Source: Lomentospora prolificans (taxonomy: Eukaryota > Ascomycota > Sordariomycetes > Microascales > Microascaceae). Taken from it: 64,000 nucleotides of DNA. Under the pieces are notes generated by a model. That model was not told the DNA's origin, did not search any database, and saw only the letters and a program-made list of their open reading frames with translations. Below, piece after piece: positions 47,305-59,441 of the stretch. The translations under genes and the position numbers were made by a program. The stretch covers positions 4,340,001-4,404,000 of the forward strand of contig JARFXM010000003.1 of NCBI GenBank assembly GCA_029532625.1, read 5' to 3'. Every line of letters begins with the position of its first letter. The first letter of the stretch is position 1.

Positions 47305-50300
47305 ATGGTGAGAGAGCAAGCACCCCCCAAGGTGCCCCTCCGGCTCATTACGGCAAACGAAGACGCTGTGAAATCCTCACAGACCACAGATTCTCACGGC
47401 TCACCCCGTACACCCGCCAAGGGTACCCCTAACAAGGCCGCTGCCGCCGTGGCTCTCCCCTTTGATGAGGATTGGTTCGAGGACGGAAGGTCGCCCGCCC
47501 ACAGCCAGAATCAGGGTCAAGATCTCCTCGACAGGTTTAATGCGCTGAGCCTAAGCCACTCCCAACCCAAGCCGCAGGATGGATTGGCGACCACCGACTC
47601 TTCCATCGTTGAGATATCCCCGCCTAAGCCGCGGGGCAACATCCTTTCTTCCTCCGGTGCGAGCTCCGGCCAGGGCAGCAAGGACCCCTTTCGCGCGGCG
47701 CATAACAGCCTTTTCGGCTCGTCGTCGCAGGGCAGCAAGGCCAAGGCCAACTCCTGGAGGCCCATGTCGTCGGCGCAGCAGAAGGCCTACAATAGCGTCT
47801 TTATCAAACAGAATAGGCGCCCTGAGCATCACCGAGACGACCGATATCGCATCACGGCCCCGACGGCGCCCAAAGTTGCTGATATCCCGGCGGCCGCGCC
47901 GAAGATGTATAGTTCCACAGACACGTTTGAACCGAAACCATTTGGGCACTACGAGCCTGGGGAGGAGTTCTATACGGACCCGAAGAAGGCAGCCTCGGAC
48001 CTAAAAGCGCTGCTGGAAGGCGGCATGGACGAAGACGAGGAGGAGCAGAAGAAGGAAGCCAAGGAAGGAGAGGAAAAGGCAAAGGATGGAACGCTCGAAG
48101 GGCTTAATGTCAAGCTGTTGCCTCATCAAGTTGAGGGTGTCGAGTGGATGAAGGGCCGCGAACTCGGCCCTGTTAAGCGAGGCAAGGTGCCTAGGGGCGG
48201 AATCCTCGCCGATGACATGGGTCTGGGAAAGACTCTGCAGAGCATTTCACTCATCCTGACAAACCAGAGACCGTCAAAGGAAGACAAGGCCTGGAAGAAG
48301 GCGTATACGGGCGTTGAGAAGACGACGCTGGTAGTAGCCCCGCTGGCCCTCATCCGACAATGGGAGGCTGAGATTAAGGAGAAAGTAGCCAAGACCCACA
48401 AACTCAAGGTCTATGTGCACCACGGCCCGCAGAGGACAAAGTCGTTCAAGGAACTGGCGCTTTACGATGTCGTTGTCACGACGTACCAGACCCTCGTCTC
48501 CGAGCACGGGAACTCGAGCAGTGCTGAAAACGGGCCCAAGGCGGGCTGCTTCGGCCTACACTGGTGGCGTGTAATTCTCGACGAGGCGCATTCCATCAAG
48601 AACAGAAACGCAAAGGCTACCAAGGCCTGCTGCGCCCTGCAAACAGTGTTCCGGTGGTGTCTGACTGGCACGCCGATGCAGAACAACCTCGACGAGCTAC
48701 AGTCCCTTATCCACTTCCTCCGAATTCAACCCTACGATGACCTGAAGGAATGGAGAGATCATATCGATAAGCCAATGAAGAACGGCAAGGGATATCTTGC
48801 TATCCGTCGCTTGCACTCCCTTTTACGCTGCTTTATGAAGCGCCGCACAAAAGACATCCTGAAGGAAGAAGGCGCTCTCAACCCGGGAGGCAAGCCTTCC
48901 ACTCCCGGGAAAGAGTCGACCACCGGGTTCAAGGTTACGGAACGAAAAGTCGTCGATATCTCTGTCGACTTCTCGCCAGCGGAAAAGAGGTTCTACGGTC
49001 GTCTACAGGCTCGCGCCGATAAGAGTCTCGAGAGGATGCTGAAAGGGCGTGTCAACTATGCCAATGCGCTCGTGCTGCTGTTACGGCTCAGGCAAACATG
49101 CAATCATCCTAAATTAGTGGAAGGCAAGCTCGAGAAGGATCGGGACGCCCTTTCTACTGGAGGCAATGGTAACATTGGGAAAGAGGTAACACAGACGGCC
49201 ATTGATGACCTGGCGGAACTGTTTGCTTCGACTACCATCCAAACCAAGTCTTGCGGCATCTGCGGCCACGAGTTGAGCCCCGCAGATTCGAAGTCTGGAC
49301 GCGATACTTGTCAGGACTGCTATGATGACTTGGCATACTTCAATAACGATGAAGACGCCGTGCGGAAGCAAAAGAAAGAAAAGAAGAAGGAGAAAAAGAC
49401 AAGCAGTGGAACTTCTGCTGCTCAGAAGAACGCAGAAGGGAAGAGGTCACGGAGGGCCGCGGCACGGAGGGTTGTCATGGACAGCGATGACGAAGAGGAG
49501 AATGGCAGCTGGCTCGTCCCCGAAGATCAGCGCGGTTCCCTAAAACTAGGCAAAGCTGGTGGTGAAGAAGACGAGAACGCGGAGGGCGGTGGTGACTGGC
49601 TCGGATCCGAGGACTCCTTCCACAAGTCGGAGGTTGAGGATGAGGGAAGCCAGCTCGACAGCTTCATCGTGGCCGACGACAAGGTGCCCAAGGACGATTC
49701 AGCGATTCTCGCTGCCTACAAGTCGGACGGCGATGAGACGTTCCCGTCAGTACAGCAGCTTTGTTCCCAGCCCTCTCAATCCCAAGCCGACGCGGATGAA
49801 ACAGCTTCGGTCGATGAGTCCGAGACTGAGTCTAGTTCAGATTCGGATTCAGAGTCTGAGGACACTGGTGTCGATGAAGCCGATATTGCCAGCGACAGCG
49901 ATGAGGATGACCCTCCCGTTTTCCGGTCCCGAAAGAAGGGTGGCCACCAGGTCCTCGCATCCGCCAAGATTCGCCGACTGATCAAGATTTTGCACAAGGA
50001 GGTACACGAACACAAGTTTATTGTCTTCTCCCAGTTCACGTCCATGCTTGACCTCGTCGAGCCCTTCTTCGAGAAGGAGGGGTTCAAATATACGCGATAC
50101 GACGGGAGCATGAAGAACGACGAACGTGAGGAGAGTCTCCACAGGCTGAGGAACGATAAAAATACGCGCATTTTGCTGTGTAGTTTGAAGTGCGGATCAC
50201 TTGGGTTGAACTTGACGGCTGCCACACGCGTGGTTATTCTTGAGCCGTTCTGGAATCCCGTAAGTCAATGCAACCTTGATGATTTTTTTTTCTTTCCTTC

Positions 50301-50697
50301 CAAATCCCATCGAGTCAACTGTTAACACCTGACGTAGTTCATTGAAGAGCAAGCCATTGACCGAGTACACCGACTCACGCAAAAGATCGACGTCATCGTC
50401 TACAAGCTCACAGTCGGCGGGACCGTCGAGGAGCGCATCCTGCAACTCCAGCAGAAGAAGAGGCTCCTTGCCGAGCAGGCCATTGAGGGAGGTATGAAGA
50501 AGGACGCCTTCAAGCTGGGCATCAAGGAGATGCTTGACCTGTTCAAGCACGAGGGGAGCGTAGACTACGTGGGTGCGTACGAAAAGGGCTCCGACGACGA
50601 GAGCGTAAGGAGCGGCGGCATTCTGGCGTCGCGGAACGCCGAGCGGAGATCGCAAATAAGGAGGGAGGAAAGTGAGCTGTTTGGACGGCGGTGGTAA
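47305..50697 (+). CDS. SNF2-family DNA-dependent ATPase, Rad5/Rad16-like
   Basis: Two exons (47305-50259, 50338-50697) give 1104 residues. The N-terminal 260 residues are disordered. The ATPase lobe has motif I LADDMGLGKT (about 300), Ia VVAPLALIRQW, II DEAH (about 426) and III LTGTPMQNN (about 452). Between the lobes lie a four-cysteine element (CGIC..CQDC, about 650-680) and a long acidic Lys/Asp/Glu/Ser insert. The C-lobe starts near 890 (FIVFSQFTSMLD), contains motif V CGSLGLNLTAA, and ends with EEQAIDRVHRLTQ, which spans the intron. The split lobes with a cysteine element resemble the Rad5/Rad16/Lodestar branch, but only four cysteines are seen rather than a full RING. Family members move along DNA to remodel chromatin or act in repair; the specific role is not identified. 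Confidence 0.9.
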
Positions 50698-51258
50698 ATC
50701 ACAGCGGTAATCCGAGAGAGGTGCTGGCAGAAGAGAGTTGCGGCCATACATGATTTGCATAATGAAGGGTTCTTGGCTTTATTGGGGGGCTTATAATTTT
50801 GCATGGGGATTACAGGTACAGGTGCAGGAGCAGGTCATTAAACCTATGGTTAATATCCCGCTGTCTGGCTGTTAGGCCATTCATATTTTTGTTTCGTATA
50901 TTCTCTCGTCCTGATTATGTTCTCTTGGTTGTTCAAGATCGTAGATGAGATGCGATGGCTCCTTCCTCCTCCAGATCCAAGGTGGCCCAAGCTCCCGGTC
51001 TTGTCTTGGCACATGTACTTGTGGAAACAGTGACGTCGCAAAACACAACACAAGATTGACCTGCTCGGTTTCAGAGCTGAGCTTGAAGGATGCCAACGAC
51101 AACATTTTCCCCCTTCAATTCCACTGCTTTCCAATTTTCCCCAACCATCACCTTAATCGGGACGCGGTAGCTGGCTAGTCGCGTTCTATACCCTCGCTCT
51201 GGCCTCAAAGCCCTCAAAGAACTCGAACGAATCCGAGAGACTGGCGATTCACCCCACG
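50698..51258. other. spacer between SNF2 and methyltransferase-like genes
   Basis: 561 bp containing the 3' UTR of the first gene and the promoter of the second. Nothing else is seen. Confidence 0.5.
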
Positions 51259-52415
51259 ATGGCGCCCTTACTTCCTCGCATGCACGTCTTTGAAATAGAC
51301 GACCAGCCTTGGTATGCCCCAGTTAACCCTTTTCCCTCCCTTCGAATCACGCGATGGGTACGAACGTGGAGATGATTAAAAAAGGATAAAAAAACGATAA
51401 AAAAAAGAAAGCTGCCTAACAAAAAACCTCCCACCCATCAAAACAGGTTCCCCCCCTTCCTTCGCGCCCACGTCCAAAACGCCCTGTCGATAGTCTGGAC
51501 AACGCCCCTCCCCTTCTCCTCCTCCCCCGCCAGCCTCGCTGCCCGCGTCCTCCAGCACCACCTCCCCGTCTACCCCTCGCACACGTACATAGACTTCTGC
51601 GCCGGCGGCGGCGGGCCCACCCCGGAGATCGAGCGCATAGTCAACGACGGGCTCAAGCGCCGCGGCATCGACGAGGCCGCCTTCGTCATGACGGATCTGC
51701 ATCCCAACGTCGAGAGCTGGAGGCGGTGCTGCGTCGGGAGGCGAACGCTTGCCTTTGAGCCAGAGAGCGTCGATGCGCGCGACGGGGCCGATGTCGTGCG
51801 GAGGTGGGCTGGCAAGGGGAGACGGGGGAGCGAGGAGGGACGGGTGTGCAGGTTGTTTAATTTGGCGTTTCATCATTTTGATGATGGGCTTGCCGGGGAT
51901 ATCTTGAGGGATACGGTGGAGACGAGCCATGCTTTTGCGTGAGTTGTTTCTCCTTTTTTTTTCTTTTTCTTTTTGCTTCCTTTTTTGGCAATGCTTCGGC
52001 GTTGCTTTGATCCCGGGGCTCGGCTCGCGCTTAGAGAGAGAGAGAAGGATTCCCCTTTGTGCTAACACAATATTTCCGAGCATTTAGCATCTTCGAGCTC
52101 CAGGATCGCCACTTCTCCTCGTTCCTGCCCACCCTACTCCTCCTCCCAGCCACGTTCCTCCTCGCCCCCCTCTACGCGATAAAGCACCGCTCGCTCTCCG
52201 CCCTCTTCTTCACCTACATCATCCCCATCATCCCCTTCGTTCTCGTCTTCGACGGCTGGATGTCCGGTCTGAGGACGCGGACGCCCGAGGAGGTCGAGGC
52301 CATGCTTAGGAAACACGGCGGGCCCGAAGCGGACAAGTGGAAGGTCAAGAGCGGGAGGGAGAGGCATCTATGGCCTTGCGGCTACGTAAACTGGATGGTG
52401 TGTTACAAGGAATAA
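51259..52415 (+). CDS. methyltransferase-like membrane protein, conserved in fungi
   Basis: Three exons (51259-51311, 51447-51938, 52088-52415) give 290 residues. A glycine-rich motif YIDFCAGGGGPTPEIE sits where class I SAM-dependent methyltransferases bind the cofactor. It is followed by FVMTDLHPN, matching the acidic end of the next strand, and by FNLAFHHFDD, matching motif IV. The last third contains two strongly hydrophobic segments (about residues 193-215 and 222-240: LPTLLLLPATFLLAPLYAI and ALFFTYIIPIIPFVLV) and a soluble tail. The segments after the splice sites (QPWFPPFLRAHVQ, AFAIFELQDRHF) read smoothly. The family is widespread in filamentous fungi as hypothetical proteins. Methyl transfer is inferred from the motif; the substrate is unknown. 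Confidence 0.85.
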
Positions 52416-53034
52416 GCCGACGACCGGTTACGTGAATACTGGTGTGCTGCTGCTCAAGCTTGAGCGATGGTAGCGTTGGCCACGTCAATAATAAAAAAGG
52501 CGCAAGAAAGGTTGTTTTAAAACTTGAAATACTTTGAATTCGGAGGAGCTTTCCACTCCTAAAGCGTATGAAATGTCCTAAGCTAGTCCCAGCGTCCGTG
52601 TAATGCAATGCAGGCGTTATCCCACATGAGGTTTCCTCGGGTTTCCATCCTTGTAAAGAAAGTTTGGTTGAACCTTGCTCATCCTCCTCGCTCACTCTCT
52701 CCGTTCTTTTCCGTCCATGCGACAGGCCGATAGATTAAAAAACAAAGGTAGTCTAGAGGGGAAGAAAAGAGAAAATATAGCAAAAGGAAAGAGAAATTAT
52801 TTCAAACGTAGTGTTTGCAATGTCCTTCGAGCGGGCCAAAACGGCACGGGCTCTCAATGTATCCGATTCCTTTAAAAGTTCCTAAATAAGCCGACATGAT
52901 AAAAAGACAAGGAAAGAAAGCAAAGACGCCTGCAACAATGTTGAATTCTTTTGTTTTCCTCGTCACGCCAGCCACGCACATCAATCTCTCTCTGCATCAG
53001 CCATCTCACCCAGCACTTCATCTCGTCAACCTCT
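52416..53034. other. convergent spacer, methyltransferase-like gene / PCK1
   Basis: 619 bp of 3' UTRs from two converging genes. No further feature is recognised. Confidence 0.5.
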
Positions 53035-55517
53035 TTAGGCCGCAACAGTGGGAGCGGCGTTAATAGCCTCTTGCGTCGCCTCACTCTCGTACTTCTTGAA
53101 GTTCTCCCTGAAGAGCTTGGCAAGCTTAGAGACTTCCTCGTTGAACTGCTCCGTCCCAGAAGTCCAGGCCCTCTGGGGATGGAGAAGGTCAGCGGGAACG
53201 CCAGGGCACGACTTAGGAACCTTAAGATTAAAGACGTCGTAGTTCTCGTACTCAACATTCGCGAGCTCGCCAGAGTGGATGGCGTCGAGGATAGCACGAG
53301 TGTACTTGAGAGGGCAACGCTTGCCACCCTGGGTGTAGCCGGCACCGACCCAGCCGGTGTTGAGGAGCCAGGCGTTGGCATGGTGTTTCTCGATCTTGTC
53401 CGCAAGCATGCGGGCGTAGCGCATGGGGTGGAGGGCAAGGAAGGGCTGGCCGAAGCAGGCCGAGAAGGTGGCTTGGGGCTCAGTCACGCCATCCTCAGTA
53501 CCGGCCATCTTGGACGTGTAACCGGAGATGAAGTGGAACATGGTCTGGCCACGGTCGAGCTTGGAAATGGCCGGAAGGACACCTCGAGCGTCGCAAGTAA
53601 GGAGGATGATGTTGGTGGGGTGGCCCTCCGAGATACAGGGGATCTTGGCGTTGGGGATGTACTCAATAGGGTAAGCACACCTGGTGTTCTCGGTAAGGGT
53701 GGCATCGTCGTAGTCTACTACCCTGGTGTCGGGATCGAAGACAACGTTCTCGAGGACGGAACCGAAGCGGACGGCGTTGAAGATATCGGGTTCCTTCTCT
53801 TGAGAGAGGCCAATGCACTTGGCGTAGCAGCCACCTTCGATATTGAAGACACCAGTATCGGACCAGCAGTGCTCGTCATCACCGATCAGGTTGCGGTTGG
53901 GATCTGCGGAAAGGGTGGTCTTGCCAGTACCGGAGAGGCCGAAGAAGAGTGTTACCTCTCCGGTGCTGCTTTCGTTGGCGGAGGAATGGAGGGTAAGCAC
54001 GTTGTGCTTGACGGGCATCTCGTAGAAAAGAACGGTGAAGATACCCTTCTTCATCTCACCGGCATACTCAGTACCAAGAATGACCATTTCCTTCTCAGCG
54101 AAGTTGATGGCCACCGAAGTACCCGAGGTCATGCCCGAGGTGTAGCGGTTAGCGGGGAACTTGCCGGCGTTGTAGATGGTGTAGTCGGGAGTGAAGTGCT
54201 CGAGCTCCTCACGAGGAGGCCTGATGAGCATATTCCTCATGAAGAGTGCGTGGTAGGCGCGAGCGCAGACAACACGCACGCGGATCCTGTACTTCTCGTC
54301 CCATCCCGCATAACCGTCAATGACGTAGATGCGGTTACGAGTATTAAGGTAGTCAACGGCACGCTCACGGTTGATTCTCCAGACCTAGAAGCATTTCTCA
54401 TGTCAGTCATTGTGCTTATTTTGCCGGGTTTCCTTCTCAGTCTCTCGTGCATGCTGCCTACGAAGCCGTATGGTGTCTCGTGCTGTAGTGCGCGGCACTG
54501 TGGTAGTGTAGGGTTTGGTCTTGGCACCCCGGCGGACCGAGCTGGCTGGGTTTCCAGCAGGGGCCGAAACGAACGGGGCAAGTCGGGTGTGCAAATGTGG
54601 GAAATGCAGGGTCTTAGCATGCTCTATTGGCGGGTGACCCGGGGAGCCTTCGGCTAACACTTGTTGCTGGTCGGATGACTGTACCCGAGGGATGCCCCAC
54701 CTCCTCGGCTATGCCAATTTTAGGGTCGAATAGTGGGACGTAAAAAGCCACCTCTGGTTCCAGAGGCGGGGCTTGGGGTGCTATGACGACAACTAAACCG
54801 GGGAGATATTCATGACGGGAAGGGGGAAACAGTGGAAACGCCATTGCGCGAGGTTGCAGAAGGTGGAGGGTTCGGAGGGAAATTATCGTGCACTTCGCAT
54901 AATTGGGAAGGGAGTGCAGGAAACCAGGGTTTGGTAGGAATGTACAATGACGCAGTAGAGCCGATGTCAAGCGAAGGGAGGGTAAGGAGAAACCGCAGAT
55001 GAGACACCAACACCCACCAGCGCCAGGCAGTATCAGAAATCCGGTTGGGAAAGAGCAACTTACATCAGGAGTCATGGGCTTATTTACGGGTCCCCACCAA
55101 ACTTCGTTCTCGGTCTCGGGCTCCTTGACGACTCGCTTATCAAGCGGTGACCGGCCGGTTTTCGCACCGGAGTAGGCGGTGAGGGCACCGGAGGATGTGA
55201 TGGCGGTTCCAGTCTCGTAGACGAGAGCATCTTCATAAAGAGCAGCTACTGAGGGATTGGCGATCTAAGACAGGCAGATGTTAGTGTCTTGTTCGTTCAG
55301 GTGTCGAGGGACGTTGAAGGTGCAAACATACAATCGAAACTCGGGAGTAATCAATGTGCGCCGTCTCGTAGAGTGCCTCCTCGACTTCTGTGACCTCGTG
55401 CTCTCCGTGGTCTTTGTCGAAATGGGGCTGGACGCCCGCGGGGTGTAGAGGGGTTTTGTTTACGTTCATGTTTGGAATCACTGCCGCGCGGGGGGTTCGG
55501 GTTAGTAGGTTCGCCAT
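53035..55517 (-). CDS. PCK1: phosphoenolpyruvate carboxykinase (ATP)
   Basis: Three exons on the minus strand (55517-55332, 55264-55064, 54384-53035) give 578 residues. The enzyme decarboxylates and phosphorylates oxaloacetate to phosphoenolpyruvate in the cytosol, the committed step of gluconeogenesis. Seen features are the oxaloacetate loop [11 protein letters not shown], the ATP-type kinase-1a P-loop [13 protein letters not shown], kinase-2 GDDEHCW with metal-binding Asp, and [11 protein letters not shown]. The junction [16 protein letters not shown] restores a conserved block. Intron 2 is 679 bp, about ten times the local norm. The ATG at 55517 (context ACCATGG) is preferred; the frame is open eight codons further but begins with GTG. 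The gene encodes the ATP-dependent form typical of fungi, not the GTP form of animals. Confidence 0.96.
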
Positions 55518-55657
55518 GGTGAGGAAATCGCGATTCTTCACGAAACGTAAAGGGATAATAAGAAATGGTTCTAACTTTGAGTTTGTAGGAGCTTTCGACT
55601 TGTTGTGGTTTGGGTTCAGGGGAGAAGGGGGAGGAAGGGTCTTATGAAGCTATCGTG

Positions 55658-55800
55658 GTGGGGTAGAAGTGGCTTTAAGACACAAGACTAACTTTTGTAA
55701 AGATCGTGCTGATGACCTGATGACAAGATTTGAGCTCTTGGTCCTTTGACTGAAGGATCAGAGTATGGAGAGACGCTTCTTGGGCCGGGGATCATCGCCT
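55658..55800. promoter_or_regulatory. two CreA/Mig1-type GGRG motifs upstream of PCK1
   Basis: GTGGGG at 55658-55663 and CCGGGG at 55795-55800 both fit the 5'-SYGGRG-3' CreA consensus, 140 and 280 bp before the PCK1 start codon. PCK genes are glucose-repressed in ascomycetes, so these are plausible repressor sites. The motif is short and common, so chance is a real alternative. Confidence 0.3.
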
Positions 55801-56149
55801 TTATGAAGGTTTTGCGAATTCTTTTTCTTTCGACGTAGACCTTGGTACTATTCGGCTCGGGAATTCCCCTGGAGCTCCTGATAGGTGATGGATCAAACTA
55901 CTGAATCCGGGGGCGTGCGTGTAGCGGCAAAGGTACGCAATGGTCTTTTTCTCGCTGATTGAGGCGTAGTATCACTAGCGTAGATGTAAGATTGTGGATT
56001 GTCGTGAAGGAGCTCGGCTGTCGTATCTGGTACTCGATGGTACGAGGACACAAACCGTGTAAGTGGGGTGGCGTCCGTTTCTCGTCTATATCTCCCAGAG
56101 GGATTAGACTTGTTAGCGCGAAACTTCAAGCGTGTCTTACAGGGGGCCC

Positions 56150-56700
56150 CTGCAAGGTACCTCCACATACTATTTTATATAGTAAGATACTTCTACCAAA
56201 ACAAACCACAGATGTCGCGTTTCTCAGCCTCGGGCTTTTAAAGCCTTCTTCACTGATGACTTCTACGAGATCATAGTCACCCACGATAGAACGATAGACG
56301 GCTATAATAGATATCGAGGCCATTTTCACCTGCCTAGCCCTATAGCAAAGGCAGATAAACACTATTAGATTCCTCCTAAACCTGATAGACGATGACACTG
56401 AGCCGCAGCTACTATAAAGGACCTATAAGAAGCAGCTTACTTATGATGAATGACTTCGCGTTCGGATCCTCAAGTCCTCTAACAATATTGGTAGTAAAAC
56501 ATACAACGACTGGATTCCTTAGGCATCTATTGCACTCGATGGTGAGAAGGCTGCAACTGGTACTTGACCTTAATAGTAAGAGTACTAGTACCTTCTTTTA
56601 TATGTAAATATAGTGTTTCAATAAGTATCTCTACTCCTTCCTAAATTGGCTTAGACTTGTATTTTCTTGTTGTAGGCTAACAAGTCTGATCCCTGAATAG
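56150..56700. other. TpA-rich block, possible decayed repeat
   Basis: The sequence changes character here: many CTATA, TATAG and TTAATAG steps and several in-frame stops on every strand. Adjacent DNA is ordinary. Enrichment of TpA is what repeat-induced point mutation leaves behind. No terminal repeats or transposase motif can be seen, so the identity of any parent element is unknown. Confidence 0.35.
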
Positions 56701-59195
56701 GTGTACCTTGGTACTGTCCGTCAATTGCACTTTGGAGTCTATGGTTGGCTGCTTCTGCTTCCTAACTTGTCCGGCCAGAGGCGGGGAGGGGGTGTACAGA
56801 GTACCGGCCTGTGCTTGGCCAGCTGTGGCGTATGATTTGTTACTTCGACTTTCGTCGCTGGTATGTGGTGGGCTTTAGTTTCTCCACTTGGTACCAGGCA
56901 GAGTGAAAGCTTCCCGAGGAGATTGGGAAAAGCTTGAAAAGAAGCGGATTCGGGACAGTAGGCAAACCGCGATAAGACGCTCTCTCAGAGGGTTTGTCTG
57001 TAAGCAGTGGGTGTGTGAGGTGATGGGTATAAGTGTTAGAATGGGGGGCTGCTGTGGCTGTTCCCGTCGTTGCACTGGGCCAGCCTAGAAAATTGGAACA
57101 GAGCAAATCGGCTTTTTTGACCTGTTAAGGGGCAGACACGAGCGTTTGGTTATCGATAACAATAGCTTCAAAGACGAGCGTTAAGCCCAAAGAAGATAAG
57201 ACCGATGGGGGTTTGGTTATTTTTTCTTTTGAATTCCGTTAACTTAGTCGTGGCCAAACTGTGAGTGTTTTTGGTTTAGAGGATGGGTCCTTGGAGTCGT
57301 CGCTACGGGACCCAAGGGAGTCGAGGCCGAGGATATAAAGGCTAGGTTCTCGCCAAGAGGTACGTTGACGCTGGTATTACGACGTACTTGGAGCCGCCTG
57401 TGGAGCGTGATCCGAACTTGGCTCTTTCCGGATGTTAAGGGCTCGTGCAACCAAGTCGAGCCACACTGGGCCGGTAATCACGATATTATCCCGGAGATTC
57501 GCGGCCAGCAAACACGCAAGGAACTAGCCCAGCAACATCATAATCTTGAATACTTGCGCTGCCATTGGTATGCATAGGGAATCTCCGAGTGATTGTATCA
57601 GATCAAGACTCCTAAACGAACGCATCGTGAGCGTCAAATATCCATAGACGCCAATAGTTTGATAATGTAAATTCGGATCCTACGTCTTCCATCAGGGCGG
57701 ACGACACAGTATTTCGTCAGACAAACGATGATCCCCCTAACAAACTCTCTTGTGCCTTGGTACGCAATATCTGTACAACCACAACATACAGGTTAGGTAA
57801 GTGTGTGTGTTTAATAGCATTAAATGAATGGTGGTCTCGATGGGATTGGCATCTGGCGATGACTGTATGTCTTCACGATAAGTCCTCTAATGTTCCATGA
57901 TTTCTTTTATCGACTCCTACAAGCCATATGGTGGTAGGCGCCTTACCCGGGATTCTCCGATTCAGCTCGTCGATTCCTACCACTCGCCATTGACAGTTGA
58001 GACAGCCACTCTAGGACAAGTGACGACGCATCAAATGTGCTCCATAAAACTAGGGTTCAGGAAGGCATCTGCGCAATCGTGATTAACATGCCAGGAACAT
58101 GAGCCACACTTCCTTGCGACCGCCCGGTCAGGTTACGAGCCCGGCCGGTGCCGTAAAAGGCGACCGAGACGCCATCAAGGTCATAGTGGCCTTTTCTCTT
58201 TTATTAAAGGAGAAAAAGGAAAAAGAAAAAGAAAAAGTCCCTCTGATGGTTGCCGAAGGGAGCAGCTCGATAGCGACTCTCGTGTCTTTGAGTCAGGCTG
58301 GAGACCCTGAAACGGCTCGGAAACCGAGGAATCAATGATTAGGATCAATATTGTTTCCGCTCTGTAAATTACGGATAAAACAAGAGTCACCCCAAATGTG
58401 GGCAGCCCATCACCCCAGAATTCCGGGGCTTGACACGAAGGGCCTTAGCGGGACTATGCGCCAGCAGAATAGCTCTGGCGTCCCTTTGCCAGGCGGCTTT
58501 GTCTAGGGCGGTACTTGGCTCGGCCCCGGGACTGGTGGTCGGTTACTGTGTTGCTACATAACGAACGTCGAGGTCTGCTTTCCGCTTCGTCCTCGCTGAC
58601 ATGCAACGCGCCAAGAGGGTAGCCAATTGCCATGGACGCTTGTCTGTGGTTGGGATCGCACACGACTGTGCCCAGTCACGATGTCTCCCGGACCGTAGTT
58701 TACTGTCGCGTGCTTGTTGTGTCAAAATTCGCAACTCGAGAAATTTTGAATGTCTCGTTGGGGCGGTCTGTGCCGAATACGGGCTGCAATGACTGCTTCC
58801 ATCTTTGCCTCGGATTGTCTCTAAACGCCGCCCTTTCTCACTTTCACAGTGATTGATCACGTTGGCCTCATCAGCCCGCCTGACGAGGGAGACGGTGCGG
58901 TTTTAGAGCTGATCTCAGCCTGAGTGGCCAGCTGCCTACCCTTTACCAGCAATCAGGTGCCCAGGACGAAAGGTAGCCCCAGCACAGTGCTCGTCCACGC
59001 CGGCCTTCAGTGATGCAACTAACCCAATTGGCCTTAGAAAATCCGGGGGAAGACCCCTCCAATGAGTGCGAGCGACAGGGCATCAGGACACAAGGAGAAA
59101 ACCTAGCGAGAGTACACGATGGCTAGCAGTTTTTTTTTGCCAAATGCACGCGTACATGCCTTGCTTTTCCACCGCCAAATTTCGTTCTTTTTCTT

Positions 59196-59441
59196 TTAGT
59201 TCTTGTGAGTTTTCGAATTGAATTTTTTTTTTCTCTTTTTACATGTCGGCTTCTGCATCCCCGTTCCACACGCCCCCCCCTTGTCCATATCCGAGTAGTC
59301 CTTACCCACATCAGATAATATGACTCCTTTCAACAGGGAAGTCTCGAGATCGACACTCCAAGGACGGATACTCACGGCAGCCAACCAGATGATGTATTTC
59401 CACGTGATGGTACCGAACACCACCGAGACGGCTCCCGCCAT
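59196..59441 (-). CDS. weak candidate: small spliced membrane protein
   Basis: Starting at the ATG ending at 59439 (context ATTGATGGCG), the frame encodes MAGAVSVVFGTITWKYIIWL and two Ala, one clear hydrophobic helix. A GTGAGT donor follows at 59375. An AAG acceptor at 59301 would append a Lys-rich tail ending at 59196, but that acceptor is poor. The frame is also open upstream for about 25 codons, so the true N-terminus may be elsewhere. No family is recognised. Confidence 0.2.
   Translation of the reverse strand: MAGAVSVVFGTITWKYIIWLAAVSIRPWSVDLETSLLKGVILSDVGKDYSDMDKGGACGTGMQKPTCKKRKKKFNSKTHKN

Noticed and set aside
47551..49543. Arg-rich and Lys-rich alternate frames within the SNF2 gene
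   Set aside because: They lie inside an intact, motif-rich frame and have no features of their own.
52951..54657. 568-residue open frame on the plus strand over PCK1
   Set aside because: It is antisense to the last PCK1 exon and intron, repetitive in Val/Gly/Glu as expected from the complement of strongly biased codons, and matches no family. It is a shadow.
55518..55541. Upstream extension of PCK1 by eight codons
   Set aside because: It would start with GTG; the ATG at 55517 has a strong context and fits the family N-terminus.
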